In this document: one piece after another, positions 62,931 to 64,000 of the stretch | Numbering within the stretch: position 1 is the stretch's first letter | Layout of the letters: each line of letters starts with the position of its first letter | NCBI GenBank assembly: GCA_958510825.1 | Contig: OY294044.1 | Span: 42,435,550-42,499,549, forward strand | Direction of reading: 5' to 3' | DNA from: Brachypterus glaber | Lineage: Eukaryota; Arthropoda; Insecta; Coleoptera; Kateretidae | Length of the DNA stretch: 64,000 bases | Program-made: the position numbers and the translations under genes | Notes under the pieces: model-generated | What the model saw: the letters and a program-made list of their open reading frames with translations, nothing else | Database searches by the model: none | What the model was told of the DNA's origin: nothing

Positions 62931-64000
62931 GATATTTTTTGTAAAAAGAATCGTTTCTCCAGATTTAATTTTTTTAGCGCCTATTAGAAATAAATAAAAA
63001 GGGGTCTTGCACAGATTTGTGATCTAGCATAAATAGGAAAAACCCCCAATTTTTTTCAAAAATATTCACCAACAAACGGCCTTGTTGTGATCTTCAAAAT
63101 TTTGATGTTATACCAATTTTAGGGTAGAAATAGCACTTTCAATTTTTTCACGTGGGTCAAAATTTTTTTGATAACACATGTGTTCTGACTTAAAATCCGT
63201 ATATATAATAATATAATAATTATATTTGATTCTTTATACAGAGTGTTCGAAAAAAATAAAATAAAAAAAATACACGATATTTTACACATTTTATTTCTTT
63301 AGGACCGGTCCACGACCAATAAAAAAAGATTTATTTGTGCAAAAAAGAGTTTAAGGGTGATAAAGGAAGGAACTTTATTTTTTTTTTCAGAACGGTCAAA
63401 TAGGGTCGGCCATGTTGTCACCTTAAGAGTTTAACATTTTAAGGTTTTTTCTGAATTTTAAGTAAAATAAATAGGCTAGTTTTCTAGAATTTTAATTAAT
63501 TATTATTATTTTTGTTTATTTTATCTTTTAGTTAAAAAGTATTTAATATTATCCAAATAAAAATTCTAAAAAAAGACAAAAAATTGAGTTTGGACTCTTT
63601 TTTCAGTACAATTAAAAAATATGAATGTGAAACTTTTCTTTGGGCCAAGATATATGTAAAAAAATGATCAAGAAAAAAAATCTTGAGGGTCATTTATGGC
63701 ACCTAAAATTAAAAAAAAAATGTTAAACTCTTAAGGGTACAACATGGCCGATTCATTTCTTTCTAAAAAAGATAAAGGTTATTTCTTTACTACCCTAAAA
63801 CCCTTTTTTATATAAAAAATATGTATTTTTATTCGTCGTGGGTCCTTAAGAAATAAAAGATGTAAAAAAATGTAGAAAAATCGTGTAATTTTTTTAAAAA
63901 TATTTTTTTTTTCGAACACTGTATAAAGGATCAAATATCTAGTCAGAGCACATCACGTGTATTATAATTTTTTTTTGACCTGGGTAAAAAAAATGGAAGT
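62930..64000. mobile_element. Relative of the 25797-26742 hAT-like element, palindromic, cut by the window end
   Basis: 62945-63310 parallels 25920-26290 in order (AATCGTTTCTCCAGATT; AACAAACGGCCTTGTTGTGA; ATTTTGATGTTAT; AGCAC-TTCAATTTTTTCAC; TTCTGACTTAAAA). From about 63160 to the end the sequence is an inverted repeat centred near 63580 (ATGTTGTCACCTTAAGAGTTTAACAT-type arms; TTCGAACACTGTATA mirrors TATACAGAGTGTTCGAA). The outer end lies beyond 64000. Confidence 0.6.

Overview
The window is eukaryotic, very AT-rich and almost wholly made of transposable elements. Non-LTR retrotransposons, a Penelope-like relic, hAT, mariner, piggyBac and Harbinger type elements, and an exon pair that resembles a SWIM/YqaJ-type protein common in arthropods all point to an arthropod, most likely an insect. 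I cannot name the species. I see no convincing host gene, tRNA, rRNA or CRISPR array. A run of 200 Ns at 52626-52825 is a scaffold gap.

Layout. 1-4400: small TTAA-flanked and palindromic TIR elements. 4475-8510: a non-LTR retrotransposon whose 1209-aa ORF2 (endonuclease, reverse transcriptase, RNase H, zinc knuckle) is intact. 9.0-18.7 kb: dispersed repeats and at least six TIR elements with readable target-site duplications (TSDs). 19.8-26.8 kb: a broken two-exon gene fragment, then a palindromic element invaded by two other DNA elements. 27256-31324: a hAT element with an 8-bp TSD that holds a 5'-truncated non-LTR element (11-bp TSD) and a separate 1-kb TIR element; removing both rejoins the hAT transposase frame. 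32.1-34.4 kb: a second hAT, a Harbinger-type element with a transposase remnant, and an RTE-like reverse transcriptase relic. 35662-39569: a nearly perfect 1954-bp tandem duplication holding clusters of a 99-bp minisatellite. 39.9-47.0 kb: MITEs, two copies of a long-TIR mariner-like family, one split by a Penelope-like fragment with a GIY-YIG domain and a hammerhead-like motif, then a CR1/Jockey-like relic. 47155-51176: a 4-kb TIR element with two inverted mariner-type transposase fragments and a broken RLE-type (R2-like) retrotransposon gene directly inside its left arm. 51.6-64.0 kb: more nested TIR elements, a decanucleotide array, an inverted pair of Penelope-type hammerhead motifs, nested TTAA elements and a large palindrome that runs off the window.

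What the genes do together: there is no operon or pathway. The coding sequences are self-mobilising machinery, mostly broken. Only the 4777-8406 ORF looks complete enough to be functional. The value of the window is its record of nested insertions, many dated relative to each other by intact TSDs, plus several element families whose ends and inner modules recur across the window.
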